Below are positions 27,079 to 37,171 of a stretch of DNA of 63,008 nt, piece after piece. Position numbers and translations under genes: made by a program. The notes below the pieces were generated by a model. That model did not search any database, had not been told where the DNA came from, and saw nothing but the letters and a program-made list of their open reading frames with translations. Where the stretch lies: positions 1-63,008 of the forward strand of contig JABCYZ010000038.1 of assembly GCA_013289955.1 (NCBI GenBank), read 5' to 3'. Position 1 is the first letter of the stretch. Each line of letters begins with the position of its first letter. Source of the DNA: Acidobacteriota bacterium (GTDB taxonomy: Bacteria; Acidobacteriota; Terriglobia; Acidiferrales; UBA7541).

Positions 27079-30000
27079 CTAATTGATAATGAATTTCACA
27101 GGCATCACGACGGACCGTGCTTCGGGATTGTAATAGTCATACAGGAGCGATGGCGTGGTGTTGGCGTTCATCCTGAATCTCGGCCGGAAGGAAAAAGTGA
27201 ACTCCGTTCCTCCAGCCTTTGGCCACACATAGAACACGATGCGATCAGGAAGGACGTCGTAGCGCCCACTCCCATAACCTTCGCTTTCTAACGCCGCATC
27301 CAGCGAGGCGCGGTCGACATCCACGCCTGGAGGCAAACCAATTTCGGCGAGCATCATGCCATAGCCCATAAATCCAATCCTTTCCGCCTTGACTGTACAC
27401 CGCACCGCATCGCCCACCTTTGCTTTGGTGTTGTCAAAACGAACGTCGAGCCGCAAGGCCCGCGTTTCGCCAAGCTTCACATTGCTGTCTCTTGTCCCTG
27501 CGGAAGAATCCCACGGCACATACTCGGAGGAAACAACCTGGGTCATCAGAGGAGAAGTATCCTGCGGTCTCCGGATTTCAATTTTGTTTCGACCATTTTG
27601 TATCGTCCCCGGCATTTCCACGAGAACGGGACCTGTCACTTCCGAGGGCGCCGGGATGCGCACGGAGCTTATCTGCTGCCCGTTCAACCACACAGTTGCT
27701 GTGGATGACCCACCTGGAATTTCTCCCTTGGGCATCGCGGAAATAATTGCGTCAATCACATTCACCGTAGCTGCAGTGGATGACCAGGCGCCGTAACGAT
27801 CCTTGCCTTGTAAAAGAAAGAGCAAGCCGCGGCGCGACTGCTTTGCGGTTTGCCCGTCCACATCAGCCGAGGCGGGCAACATCGAGAGTGCCTCCACGGC
27901 CAAAGCGGTTGTTTCCAACCGGCCTGCTCGCCCCCATCCGTAGAATGGAGTGGGATTTAACTCCACATTCCAATAGGTCGCCGAGCCTTCTTCGTGTGCG
28001 ATGCTCAAGAGTTGCTGACGCGCCTTCTCCTGAAAGTCGCTGCGGCCGGTGGCAATCGCGGCGAGGGCATAATTTGCCACGAGATAGGATTCTTTCCACT
28101 CGTTCAACCGGTTTTCCAAAAATTGCAACGCCTTTTCGACGCTCGCAGTCTCCGTCTTACTTCCAGTTGACCCGTCGGAGAGATTGGTCGTCGCAAGCAC
28201 TCTGGCGAGATAAGCCGTAAGCGTCGCGTCCGGCTTCGGTTTATTGTCCCGCCACGAGATGGACTGCCAGCTCCCGTCAGGTTGCTGCTGTTTGATGATG
28301 AAATCGCGCGCGCCTTCAATCAATTTCTGGTCCACTTCGATGTAGGCCTTCGAGTCAATCAGGGTACGTAGGACATGGCCGGTGACTGCCAAATCGGAGC
28401 CGGCTTTTCCCCAGTAGCTGAATCCACCGTCAGATTCGCGATAGGAGAGCAGTCTTTCGTAGCCTTCGCGAACGTATTCTCGTGCATGGCGCGCCACGAC
28501 GGCGTTGGGATTCCCCGGTTTCGCGGGGTCATCTTGTCCGGCTTTCTGCAAGATGCGCAGCGCGCGGAGACTTGCGAGCGTAGTCGAAGCAACTTGCTCC
28601 GCGCATCCGGCGGGCCGACTCACGATTCCCTGAACGCTTTCGATGACGTGGGCCATCAGATTTGGATATAGCTTTAGCAGCGCTTCGCTCGAACCGCGAA
28701 TCGCGTTTTCCGATGTATCAAAATTCACTGTCGACTGGTTGCCTGCGATCAGATCGACAATCGATTTTGAGATCTCTTCCCCATCTGGATGAACGGCGAG
28801 CACGCGCTCGATGGCATCGCCCATTTCTTTATTGGAAGCGACGACGCGCTGCTTGCCGGCTTTGGTCGAGCCCTCCGCCCGGAGGGCGAAAATGGCATCG
28901 GCACTGCCTCCGGCTGGAATAGTGATCTTCTGCGCCTGCGGCGACAAAAGGGAAAACCAGGTTTCTGGTTTCATTTCGACGTTTACGGACTGCGGTTGTT
29001 TCAGGTAATTGCGCAGCACGACAGGCAGCGAAATCACGTCACCCTGCGTCAGGGCCTTCGGGGGATCGTGTTCCACAAAAAATGGCTGAAACGCTGAAAT
29101 ATCTTTTCGCGCCGTGCCGACGTGTCCATCCAGGGTTGAAGCGATAACAGACATCGTCCAAGTCGTTATGTTGTCGGCCAGTTTGAATTGAAGCTGCGCG
29201 TGGCCTTGGGCATCGGTCACCGTTTCCGGACTCCAGAACAAAGTTTCGGGAAAATATTGGCGGACACGCGGGGTGAACAGCGGGGATTCCAGGCCCGCCT
29301 TGTTTTTGGCCACTGTTGCAGATGGCTTCTGCGCGGTGACTTCGACGGTCTCGCAAGTCTGGCAGGCGACGCTGGCTGTACTGGTCTGTATGAAAGCGGG
29401 GCTGGCCACGACTTGCACGACCTGGCGGCTGTCGGCAATGGTCAACGTCACATCCAGGCTGGTTACTTCGGTAGCGCGCACCGGCACTCGCGCCACGACG
29501 GCCTCCGAGAAACCCGCCTGCGTGAAATGCACTTCAAACATTCCCGCTAGCATGTTCCGTAAAACGTAGATTCCGTCAGGGCCCGAAGTCGTTTCGTAAG
29601 ATGGCTTGCCCTCGGGCCCCAGGGCCTGGACTTTGACGCCGCCAATCGCGGCGCCTGAAGGATCGGTGACTTGCCCCTTAATTCCGCCCGTTCCGCTAGT
29701 GAGTGAAGTCCGGTCCGTCGCCGGCTCAGGCATAAGTTCGTGGCTGCTCTGTTCGGCCAGAACGCCGGTGAAATCGGCCACAGAGAAAGGCGTCCACTCT
29801 TCTCTAATCGGGCCGTGACTCATCACGTGAACGTAGGAGACGTGCTGGGTGACCGGCGTTGCCTGCGTGACTCGTCGCGGCCGGTCGGGATAGACGGAAT
29901 ACGTTTTGATGTGCACACTGTTCGCGTAAAAGGCGCCTTCATTGAATGTAAAGTAGTACGGACGACCCCAGGGGTCCTTCAAATCTTCAGGTGATAGTTT

Positions 30001-33000
30001 GGCGGCTTCCAATACAGGCACGAGTTGCTCCGTCGTCGCCGGGAAAACACCTGTCTTCAGAAACTGCTGAGCCAGTGCGGCATCGATGGCCGAGCTCTCC
30101 CGCTGAAAATACTGGATCCGGGAATGACAAACCGATACGTCGTCTACTGAGGGCTTCTCTTGGGTCGAAAAAAGGCGATCAGGCCCCGCGCTGGTCACTT
30201 GAATCGCAAAGAAATTCCCTTCAATGTTAAAGTAAAACCGGTAGGCGGTTCCCCATGGATCGCGCAAAGCATCCAGATCCACTTTCTCTTTCAAAAGCTC
30301 CTTTTGGAGGGTTTCGTAGTCGCGGATGTACTTCCCGGTCCGCGTAAAATAGTCCTGCGTGACCCGGTCGATCGTGTGCGCGATTTTACCAAAGTAGGGT
30401 CTCCAGACGGTGGCGACCGGAAAATCATCCTGCGTGTCGGGCTTCTGATCGGGCCCGGCGCTGCGAATCTCCAGAACGTCAAACTGCCCTTGGACGGAAA
30501 AAGCGGCTTCGTAGGGTGTGCCCCAAGGGTCACGCAGCGCGTCGAAGTCGACCCCCTTCCCTCGAAGCGTGGCTTTCAACTCATGGATATCGTGCGGATA
30601 CTCTTCGGAGTTGCGGTAGGCGTCATCCAGAAGAGGGACAAGATAATTCGGGCGCTGGACAACCGCTACGACGAAATCGTCAGCGGTATTCCTCAACTTG
30701 TCCGGTCCAGCGCTCTTCAGTTCGACAACATCCTGATTTCTCGCGGCCGAAAAGGCCGCCTCGTACGGCATGTCCCAAGGGTCGTGCAGCGCGTCAAACT
30801 CGATGCCATTCGCTTTCAGCGTGCTTTTCAATTCATCGAGACTGTACGGATATTTGCCCGTTTTCTTGTAGGAAGACTCAAGAGCTGCTTTCGCATCATT
30901 CAGGCTTTTGTCGATGATCTTCGAAAAATAGGTCGCCGGATTGGGGAAATAATTCTCGCCCCCCGCTATCTCGATTTTGTCTTCGCGGCCATAAGAGTCG
31001 TTATAGGCGATTTTGCTTTCCGTTAACAAAATTTCGGCCAGAAGATCCAATCCATCCGGATAAGGCCGGCGGCTGTCCCAGTGCAAGAGGTCATTCGCAG
31101 AGATACCCGCAATGATGCGCGGATCGACGTGATACCACCACTGGTAATCGAGAAATCCGAATTCGCGGCCACCGAAATCCTCGTCGGTGCGCACACGCTC
31201 CGAGACGGCTTTGTCAAAGACCACAGTCCCCAGGGCGCCTTGGACGGCGCTCCCCTGTGCCGTGGTCAAATTGAAATCGGCAACGGCGTGGTCGCCTGGC
31301 TTATAGCTGCTGTGCGTCATGCGAAGCGCCAAACCCAGATCTTGTTTGGCGGGATACAGAACCTTCACAAAGCCTTGCGGATGGTCGCTCGAGAGCGTGC
31401 TCATGCTATAGGCGAGAATTCGCAATTCTCCGTGGAATCGCGGATCGTAAGCAAAGTCCGCTTTTCCCCGTCCGCCAGCTAAGCCAACGACCTTGGACTG
31501 CAGCGCTTCCGATTCGCCCGCCACTTCGATGACGATTCTGTCGTCGTCCAAATTGGATTCGACTTGCAGATGGATGTCATCCCCTTCGCGGTACAAGGTT
31601 TTCTCCACCCGCAGCCGCAGGTATTTCGTGGAGTAATCGAAATTTATGTAGTCTGACTCGGTCCCGGACTCGCCCTTGCTGTCGCGCGCCCTGAATCGCA
31701 GGTATGCCGATTCTCCCTTGATGCCAGGAACTGGCAGGCGGCATTCCCCCGGAATGGCGAGGTCGCTCACCTTTACAAGGCCATAGGCGTTTGTCTTAAG
31801 CACTCTCAAGGACACGCCTTCCAAAGGATGTTTTTCATCTTCGTTAAAACCGACGTCCTCCCGTGGTTTCAGCGCCGCAATCGCTATTTCCACAGACGCG
31901 GGCGTTCCATCCGCATAGGAAGCAGTGATGTAGATTTCTGCGAGTGGACCACCCATAGGAGAAAAGACTTGACTCATGTACATGTGAATGGGCTGATGTG
32001 TAATGCGCACATCAAAGCGCCGCTGCTCGGTGCGCTGCGTCGAGGCATCCGTTACGTAGGCGGCGAATTTCAAGTCCTGATATTTCTCGTAGCTGTCAGT
32101 GGCGAAATCCTTGAAATCGTCCTGCAACGAGACTTCCGCGTTGAACGTGCCGTCGTCATTGAGTTCTCCGGCAGCCAAATCCTGCTCTTCTGTTTCATAT
32201 TTTTGCGAACTGTAGTTCCACTCCCGGTTGTTTACACGGGCGATGCGAACGTGGCCTTGCTTCACTGGTTCGCCGAACAAGTAGCGGGCAGCCACCTTTA
32301 CTTTCGCGTTTCTACCGCTCGTGTAATAAGCGGCATCCGGCGCTGCCTCAACGCTGAAATCGGGAAGGTCGTAGCGGCTGATCTTTACCTTCCGTTCCGC
32401 CTCAGCATTCGAGTACCAATCTCCGGTTCCGAGGGACGCGGAGATGGCGAACTCTCCCAGACGAAGATTGCTCGGAATTTGCCAATCGGCGCTGGCAATC
32501 CCAAACTTGGAGGTCTTGACCTTGGCCCTGAACGCATTGAGATTCTCCGGGTCGGTGATCGCGAGCTCGACATCGCCATCGGAAAGCGCACGGTTATCCG
32601 GGCCAAAGGCTTGCACGCGCATGTGCACCGTTTGCCCGGGCTGGTAGATGGGCTTATCTGTCATCAGTGAGAATCGTGGTTCGTCAGGGTATTTGACGTC
32701 AATCGTCTCCTGTTCGAGCAAAACTCCGCGGCGAACAGAAACTGTGATTTCGCCTTCGTCGTACTTGTGTCCTGAAGGCAAATCGAACGAGAAGACGGCA
32801 TAACCTTCGGCATCGGATTTTGTCTTGTGAAGGACAGGCTTGGGTTCTTCGTCAGCGGAAACGGACAGATGAAGTTTCAGGCTGGCCACGACTTCGATAC
32901 CTGCGTAAGGATGAGCGGTGTAAGGATTTTCAATCCTCACCCTCACCGGATACTTCGTGCCGGGACGAACCTGCCCTAGGGAGGAAGTACGAATCTGGTA

Positions 33001-33429
33001 GGGATTGGTCATGATTCTGCCAAGTTGAACGATGCCCTCGAACGGCGAGAACGCGGAGTCCCCGGCCGGTACTACCGTGTACTTCAGGCGGTAGGTGGCA
33101 AGCTCCGAGGGGCTTTTTGTCGGAAGGCCTGACTCGCCAACGGCGAGGTTATTCAAGAGGTTTCCGGGATCGATGGAAATCTCTGAGTTGCCGGAGGATA
33201 GTACTTTGTCCTCACTGTCCAGGAGCTCAAGCTTGACGCTTCCTTTGAAGGGCTTGCCGGAGGAATTGGAAAGAGGGAGAACGAATTGCACCCGGGGTTC
33301 AAAATCGAATCTCATTTTCGATTGGACCACGCTAATCGACGAAGGATTGTCTTGTGCCTTTGCTGACGGCAGAAAGAGTAACGAGACAATGAAAAGACAC
33401 CACTGCAGCCGGCTGAGAGTAGGTTTCAT
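27079..33429 (-). CDS. alpha-2-macroglobulin-like giant protein with GspG-like modules
   Basis: 2116 residues with a signal peptide (MKPTLSRLQWCLFIVSLLFL, cleavage near AKA-Q). N-terminal macroglobulin (MG1-MG2-like) domains include PIYQPGQTVHMRVQAFGPD. From about residue 830 to 1170 four tandem modules each carry a DPWGxPY motif (near residues 883, 966, 1058, 1153), preceded by a Tyr-containing helix and followed by SAGPD (three of the four): this is the pseudopilin GspG pattern. A carboxypeptidase-regulatory domain (GIKGQVTDPSGAAIGGVKVQ) follows near 1248. The A2M part then has the thioester C1609-A-E-Q1612 (RPAGCAEQVASTT) and a terpenoid-cyclase-like helical domain. GGGGGACAG precedes the ATG. 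Probably secreted and trapping proteases or other targets; the inserted modules are unusual. Confidence 0.9.
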   Translation of the reverse strand: MKPTLSRLQWCLFIVSLLFLPSAKAQDNPSSISVVQSKMRFDFEPRVQFVLPLSNSSGKPFKGSVKLELLDSEDKVLSSGNSEISIDPGNLLNNLAVGESGLPTKSPSELATYRLKYTVVPAGDSAFSPFEGIVQLGRIMTNPYQIRTSSLGQVRPGTKYPVRVRIENPYTAHPYAGIEVVASLKLHLSVSADEEPKPVLHKTKSDAEGYAVFSFDLPSGHKYDEGEITVSVRRGVLLEQETIDVKYPDEPRFSLMTDKPIYQPGQTVHMRVQAFGPDNRALSDGDVELAITDPENLNAFRAKVKTSKFGIASADWQIPSNLRLGEFAISASLGTGDWYSNAEAERKVKISRYDLPDFSVEAAPDAAYYTSGRNAKVKVAARYLFGEPVKQGHVRIARVNNREWNYSSQKYETEEQDLAAGELNDDGTFNAEVSLQDDFKDFATDSYEKYQDLKFAAYVTDASTQRTEQRRFDVRITHQPIHMYMSQVFSPMGGPLAEIYITASYADGTPASVEIAIAALKPREDVGFNEDEKHPLEGVSLRVLKTNAYGLVKVSDLAIPGECRLPVPGIKGESAYLRFRARDSKGESGTESDYINFDYSTKYLRLRVEKTLYREGDDIHLQVESNLDDDRIVIEVAGESEALQSKVVGLAGGRGKADFAYDPRFHGELRILAYSMSTLSSDHPQGFVKVLYPAKQDLGLALRMTHSSYKPGDHAVADFNLTTAQGSAVQGALGTVVFDKAVSERVRTDEDFGGREFGFLDYQWWYHVDPRIIAGISANDLLHWDSRRPYPDGLDLLAEILLTESKIAYNDSYGREDKIEIAGGENYFPNPATYFSKIIDKSLNDAKAALESSYKKTGKYPYSLDELKSTLKANGIEFDALHDPWDMPYEAAFSAARNQDVVELKSAGPDKLRNTADDFVVAVVQRPNYLVPLLDDAYRNSEEYPHDIHELKATLRGKGVDFDALRDPWGTPYEAAFSVQGQFDVLEIRSAGPDQKPDTQDDFPVATVWRPYFGKIAHTIDRVTQDYFTRTGKYIRDYETLQKELLKEKVDLDALRDPWGTAYRFYFNIEGNFFAIQVTSAGPDRLFSTQEKPSVDDVSVCHSRIQYFQRESSAIDAALAQQFLKTGVFPATTEQLVPVLEAAKLSPEDLKDPWGRPYYFTFNEGAFYANSVHIKTYSVYPDRPRRVTQATPVTQHVSYVHVMSHGPIREEWTPFSVADFTGVLAEQSSHELMPEPATDRTSLTSGTGGIKGQVTDPSGAAIGGVKVQALGPEGKPSYETTSGPDGIYVLRNMLAGMFEVHFTQAGFSEAVVARVPVRATEVTSLDVTLTIADSRQVVQVVASPAFIQTSTASVACQTCETVEVTAQKPSATVAKNKAGLESPLFTPRVRQYFPETLFWSPETVTDAQGHAQLQFKLADNITTWTMSVIASTLDGHVGTARKDISAFQPFFVEHDPPKALTQGDVISLPVVLRNYLKQPQSVNVEMKPETWFSLLSPQAQKITIPAGGSADAIFALRAEGSTKAGKQRVVASNKEMGDAIERVLAVHPDGEEISKSIVDLIAGNQSTVNFDTSENAIRGSSEALLKLYPNLMAHVIESVQGIVSRPAGCAEQVASTTLASLRALRILQKAGQDDPAKPGNPNAVVARHAREYVREGYERLLSYRESDGGFSYWGKAGSDLAVTGHVLRTLIDSKAYIEVDQKLIEGARDFIIKQQQPDGSWQSISWRDNKPKPDATLTAYLARVLATTNLSDGSTGSKTETASVEKALQFLENRLNEWKESYLVANYALAAIATGRSDFQEKARQQLLSIAHEEGSATYWNVELNPTPFYGWGRAGRLETTALAVEALSMLPASADVDGQTAKQSRRGLLFLLQGKDRYGAWSSTAATVNVIDAIISAMPKGEIPGGSSTATVWLNGQQISSVRIPAPSEVTGPVLVEMPGTIQNGRNKIEIRRPQDTSPLMTQVVSSEYVPWDSSAGTRDSNVKLGETRALRLDVRFDNTKAKVGDAVRCTVKAERIGFMGYGMMLAEIGLPPGVDVDRASLDAALESEGYGSGRYDVLPDRIVFYVWPKAGGTEFTFSFRPRFRMNANTTPSLLYDYYNPEARSVVMPVKFIIN

Positions 33430-33790
33430 CTGTCCCCCGGTTACTGTCTACATTGTCCCACCATGGCTGTGTCGCCTGATTTTGTCGTGGAGCCGTCGTT
33501 TTCAATCAGTTCACGAGGTGTTTCAATCAGGAGAGTCTCCTATGGCGAATCCCCAATCATTGGCCCCTGCCTCCGAGACTCGCCCAGGAATCCGTCTCTG
33601 GCCACTCCCTCCGCTACGACCTAAACGCGCCGCCTCCGGCGTCGCAGGTCTTCGTTACGGGAGTGGCCGGCGCAAGAAAACCGGCGGGGAAACCCCGGCC
33701 CGAAGCTATTCCACTTAATATATAAGGATAGATTCAGCCAGGAGCCCGTGGGGAGCAGCTTTTCGTGACCCGGAGAGTGATTCCTGAGAA
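33430..33790. other. 361-base intergenic region
   Basis: Apart from the doubtful 58-residue frame listed separately, I see no gene. It contains the minus-strand upstream region of the macroglobulin gene (33430-33540) and the downstream region of the SDR gene. No convincing terminator hairpin with a T tract was found. Confidence 0.4.
33542..33718 (+). CDS. possible 58-residue small ORF
   Basis: ATG 33542 has a near-perfect AGGAG eight bases upstream, and the frame runs 58 residues to TAA. The product is Pro- and Arg-rich (RLWPLPPLRPKRAASGVAG) with no domain. It could be a small secreted or regulatory peptide, but random occurrence in GC-rich intergenic DNA is at least as likely. Confidence 0.2.
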   Translation: MANPQSLAPASETRPGIRLWPLPPLRPKRAASGVAGLRYGSGRRKKTGGETPARSYST

Positions 33791-34588
33791 CTAGGAGCTT
33801 TTTTGAGGCTTGAACATTCGCGCTGCGACGCGCGCTACGAAGCGGCGGGAGACCAGCCTCTGCCCGAGGGTGCCCAAATAATTCCCGAGCCCGGAGACGA
33901 CATAACTTTTGCCTGCTGCTAGCGCCCGCAAACCCGTTCGTGCCACTTTTTCCGCGGTCTCGCGATTTGCTCTGGTAGCAGCAATATGCGTTTGTCCGGC
34001 AACGTCTGCGAATTCTGATTCCGTCGAGCCGGGGCACAGCGCGCAGACTCGTATGCCGTAGGGCTTCATCTCTTCCGCCAACCCTTCGGCGAAAAGCAGA
34101 TCGAAGGCTTTGGTGGCGGCATAGGTGGAAATGTACGGCACGCTCTGGAATGACGCTGTCGATGCCAGAATCAGGACGTCGCCGTGTCTTCGAGCCACCA
34201 TTTCCGGCAGATAGAGCCGCGTCAAATGAACCACAGCGGAGCAATTCACCTGCACCATGTCAGTGAGCCTGCGCATCTCGACTGTGGGAAATTCGCCGTA
34301 CGCACCAAAGCCCGCATTGTTGACCAGCAGCTCGACCTCAATTCCTTGTTCCTTCGTAAATTGAAATATTTTCTCGGGCGTTTCAGGTTCCGTCAGATCC
34401 CCCACGAAGATTCTTGTTTGGATGTTGTGATCGGACGTCAGTTTCTCGGACAGTTCTTCCAGGCGCTCTCGCCGGCGTGCCGTTAGAACAAGATTCGTCC
34501 CGCCGCGAGCCAGTTCTCCGGCCAGCGCTGTGCCAATTCCCGCGCTGGCACCTGTCACCAACGCCCACTTTCCGGACCACGGTGTCAT
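33791..34588 (-). CDS. short-chain dehydrogenase (DltE/YdfG-like)
   Basis: About 265 residues. Canonical SDR: nucleotide motif ALVTGASAGIGTALAGELAR, NNAG block (LLVNNAGFGAYGEF), catalytic Ser in ILASTASFQSVP and YAATK. It is likely an NADP-dependent oxidoreductase of unknown substrate. The family's C-terminal extension (AGKSYVVSGLGNYLGTLGQR) is typical of the YqjQ/DltE-type group. ATG 34588 is chosen: CGAGG is about seven bases upstream; the frame opens at GTG 34624. Likely cotranscribed after the beta-hydroxyacid dehydrogenase gene, 96 bases upstream. Confidence 0.88.
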   Translation of the reverse strand: MTPWSGKWALVTGASAGIGTALAGELARGGTNLVLTARRRERLEELSEKLTSDHNIQTRIFVGDLTEPETPEKIFQFTKEQGIEVELLVNNAGFGAYGEFPTVEMRRLTDMVQVNCSAVVHLTRLYLPEMVARRHGDVLILASTASFQSVPYISTYAATKAFDLLFAEGLAEEMKPYGIRVCALCPGSTESEFADVAGQTHIAATRANRETAEKVARTGLRALAAGKSYVVSGLGNYLGTLGQRLVSRRFVARVAARMFKPQKSS

Positions 34589-34684
34589 CCTATGCCTCGT
34601 ATGAAGAGACGTTGAGCGTACCACGGAGTCGATCGTGAGGCGTTTTTCTCAAAGAGAGCGCAGCGAGACTTGCGGAAACAACGA

Positions 34685-35584
34685 TTAACCTGCCGCTCGC
34701 GAAGTCTCTGACAATCCGGCGTCTTCAGCGGCGACCCGGCCGAGGACAGACCAGTCCTTTTCCTGATGACCGCGCGCCATCGCGGTAATAAAGCGATCGC
34801 GCACTACGCTCGCAACAGGCATCGGCACGTTCGCCGCCTCTGCGGCCTGGAGCACGAGGCGAACGTCCTTCAATCCGAGCGGCAGTGCGAAGCCCGCAGG
34901 CTCATGCCTGCCCTCGACGATCAACTCGCCGTAGATTTTGTAGACCGGCGCGTTAAAGAGGGTAGCGGTTAAGAACTCCATAAGCGCGCCCGCATCCACG
35001 CCGGACTTTCGGGCAAACGCGAGCGCTTCCGAGAGCGATTCGAGCACCGTTGCGATCAGAAAATTGCCCGATAGCTTTACGACATTGGCCATCGAGGGGC
35101 GCTCGCCAACTACAAACAACTTCGGCCCCATGGCTTCAAAAAGCGGCTTGCATTTTTGAACGAGCGCTTCGGCGCCGCCAACGACGACGGCCAGGCGCGC
35201 TGCTTCGGCGGCTTCCGGCCGGCCGAAAACCGGCGCCGCCAAATATCCTTGACCGGCTCTGGCGTGTTCGGTGGCCAGTTTGTCGCTCAAGGCGACGCTT
35301 ATGGTGCTGAGCGAGACATGCACGGCGCCGCTTGCCAGAGACGTCAAAATTCCGTTTTCGCCAAACACAAGACTCTCCAGCGCCGTGTCATCGGCAACCA
35401 TCGTGAATACGACTTCGCCGCGGCACGCTTCGGCCACAGATCCCGCGACGATCGCGCCGTCCGCCCGCAACGCCTCCGCCCGCGATTGCGTCCGGTTATA
35501 CACCGTCACGCGTTGGCCGGAACGAAGCAAACTCTTGGCAATCCCTGCGCCCATTTTCCCAAGACCAATCAGGCCAACCTGCAT
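34685..35584 (-). CDS. NAD-binding beta-hydroxyacid dehydrogenase (6PGDH-like)
   Basis: 299 residues. GLIGLGKMGAGIAKSLLRSG is the Rossmann motif with a following basic YNRT, suggesting NADP. The catalytic Lys is in NVVKLSGNFLIATVLESL, which is the 3-hydroxyisobutyrate dehydrogenase family signature. Members act on 3-hydroxyisobutyrate, tartronate semialdehyde, glyoxylate or succinic semialdehyde; the sequence alone does not pick one. It is followed on the same strand by the SDR gene. Confidence 0.85.
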   Translation of the reverse strand: MQVGLIGLGKMGAGIAKSLLRSGQRVTVYNRTQSRAEALRADGAIVAGSVAEACRGEVVFTMVADDTALESLVFGENGILTSLASGAVHVSLSTISVALSDKLATEHARAGQGYLAAPVFGRPEAAEAARLAVVVGGAEALVQKCKPLFEAMGPKLFVVGERPSMANVVKLSGNFLIATVLESLSEALAFARKSGVDAGALMEFLTATLFNAPVYKIYGELIVEGRHEPAGFALPLGLKDVRLVLQAAEAANVPMPVASVVRDRFITAMARGHQEKDWSVLGRVAAEDAGLSETSRAAG

Positions 35585-35637
35585 GACGGACGCCTCCCCA
35601 GTTTGATTTTTAAGCGCGATTTATTCCACGACGGTAC

Positions 35638-35916
35638 TTACAGTTCGGTCGTTCCGTTTGATTCGGCAGGGTCCTTCGCGGGTGCATTCTTTGTGGTCCG
35701 CCAGACAACCTTGCGCACTCGTTCGCCCTCTCGCTTGATCCGGTCCATGAGGCGTCTGGCCCAGACGAATTCCGCCGCCAATAAGCCTAATCCGAGAAAG
35801 ATCACCAGCCACCCCGGCCCGGGCGTGATCAGCATCACGACGCCGATCAGCAATAGGGTGAAGCCGCCAATGATTCTCGATAAGCGGCGGACTTGCTCAA
35901 CGGTGCGAAGGATCAT
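35638..35916 (-). CDS. PGPGW-motif membrane protein
   Basis: 92 residues. A conserved block LLLIGVVMLITPGPGWLVIF is flanked by a second hydrophobic stretch and a charged C-terminus (LMDRIKREGERVRKVVW). This is the PGPGW/TIGR02611-like family of small inner-membrane proteins with no assigned function. It precedes the dehydrogenase gene by 53 bases on the same strand. Confidence 0.8.
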   Translation of the reverse strand: MILRTVEQVRRLSRIIGGFTLLLIGVVMLITPGPGWLVIFLGLGLLAAEFVWARRLMDRIKREGERVRKVVWRTTKNAPAKDPAESNGTTEL

Positions 35917-36068
35917 GAGGCTTTCTGGATGGATCCTCTAGAGGAAAGGGAGGAGTGGTCACCAGTTTCTTCCATCTTAATTTTGAACTTTCATTCGGCC
36001 GTACGCAAGAGCGCGGCGATTCGCGTGTGCCCAACTGTTCGGGAAGAAACCTGGTGAAGCGATGACGA

Positions 36069-37082
36069 CTAACGGGCCTTTCGAAGCCCCTTGCGGCGAC
36101 GCAAATATAAACGCAACAGAAGTCCAAGTGCCAGGAGCAAAGCAATCAAAATAAATCCCAGAACGATCAGGATCCGCAACTGACTATACATCACGAAAAC
36201 GCCGCGTTTGCTGTAAAAACCGTTGAAGTGGCTCAGCAGATCAGGCAGTAAAAGAAGGTCTTGCTTTGTCAACTGCAGGGCGCGCTCCCTCGGGTGGTAA
36301 TGAGATCCAAGAAGGTTCGTCTCGCCGTCGGCGCTGAGTTCGATGTGCCCGCCGAGCACGAAACTGACCGGACGATTCCTGAGGAAATCGGCAACCCGCC
36401 TGGCGCTTGCCAGATCTGCGGCCGCGTCGTCGATAATCAGGCGTCCCGGCAGGAAAAAGTCGCCTGAGAAGAATAGTCCGGTCTTCTGATCATAATAGGA
36501 GACGTGAGCCGGGTTATGTCCGGGGGTGGGGATCACGTCGATGGTTCGATTGCCGAGATCCACCTGCGCAAGACCGTTCGGCCAATCTGAAAAACCGAAA
36601 TAATTCCGCACATGCCCCAGATCGGCCGGAACGACCTGGACATTCGAGAGGTGCTCGAATTGTGAGTCGCCAAGCCGGTGATCCAAATGAGTATGAGTGT
36701 GGACGACGATCAGCGGGATTTTCGACAGCCCCGCTTCCGGTAACAGCGCCAAGACCGTCTGTGCCACCGGCATCTGTTTCGGGTCCGCGACGTCACCCGT
36801 ATCAATCAGCAGAGCTCTGGTGGATCCAACCAAAAGATAAAGGAAGGGCGCTTCTAGCGTAATGCATGGATTCTCTCTGAGGATAAATGTCTGCGTGTTG
36901 TAGGGATGCACTTGTAGAGGCGGTTGAGGATTGGCGGCGCAGTCAGAGGCGCCCTCGTTCCAGTGAACGTCCATCGATCCCGGCACGAGTTGTGACCGGG
37001 CGGACGCCGAAGTGAGCAGCGAACCTAAGGCCAGAAGGGCGTAGGGAGGAAATCTACAGGTATTGAATTTCATCGTCGGCAA
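36069..37082 (-). CDS. secreted/anchored metallo-beta-lactamase-fold hydrolase
   Basis: 337 residues. Signal peptide (ALLALGSLLTSASA), then the MBL metal motif HTHTHLDH, the second-shell VIPTPGHNPAHVSYYD and the LFFSGDFF Asp ligand region. A C-terminal TM helix (ILIVLGFILIALLLALGLLL) is followed by an Arg/Lys-rich tail, so the enzyme is probably anchored with its catalytic domain in the periplasm. Substrate unknown. It lies between the PGPGW gene and the GH9 gene on the same strand. Confidence 0.85.
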   Translation of the reverse strand: MPTMKFNTCRFPPYALLALGSLLTSASARSQLVPGSMDVHWNEGASDCAANPQPPLQVHPYNTQTFILRENPCITLEAPFLYLLVGSTRALLIDTGDVADPKQMPVAQTVLALLPEAGLSKIPLIVVHTHTHLDHRLGDSQFEHLSNVQVVPADLGHVRNYFGFSDWPNGLAQVDLGNRTIDVIPTPGHNPAHVSYYDQKTGLFFSGDFFLPGRLIIDDAAADLASARRVADFLRNRPVSFVLGGHIELSADGETNLLGSHYHPRERALQLTKQDLLLLPDLLSHFNGFYSKRGVFVMYSQLRILIVLGFILIALLLALGLLLRLYLRRRKGLRKAR

Positions 37083-37171
37083 TTCGTGTCGCGTCCCGAG
37101 ACCCGGGTCCTTCAGATCTTAGACGATTTTGCCGCGCTCCGTTTGCCTAGATCGAGAACGAATGAATCGTT

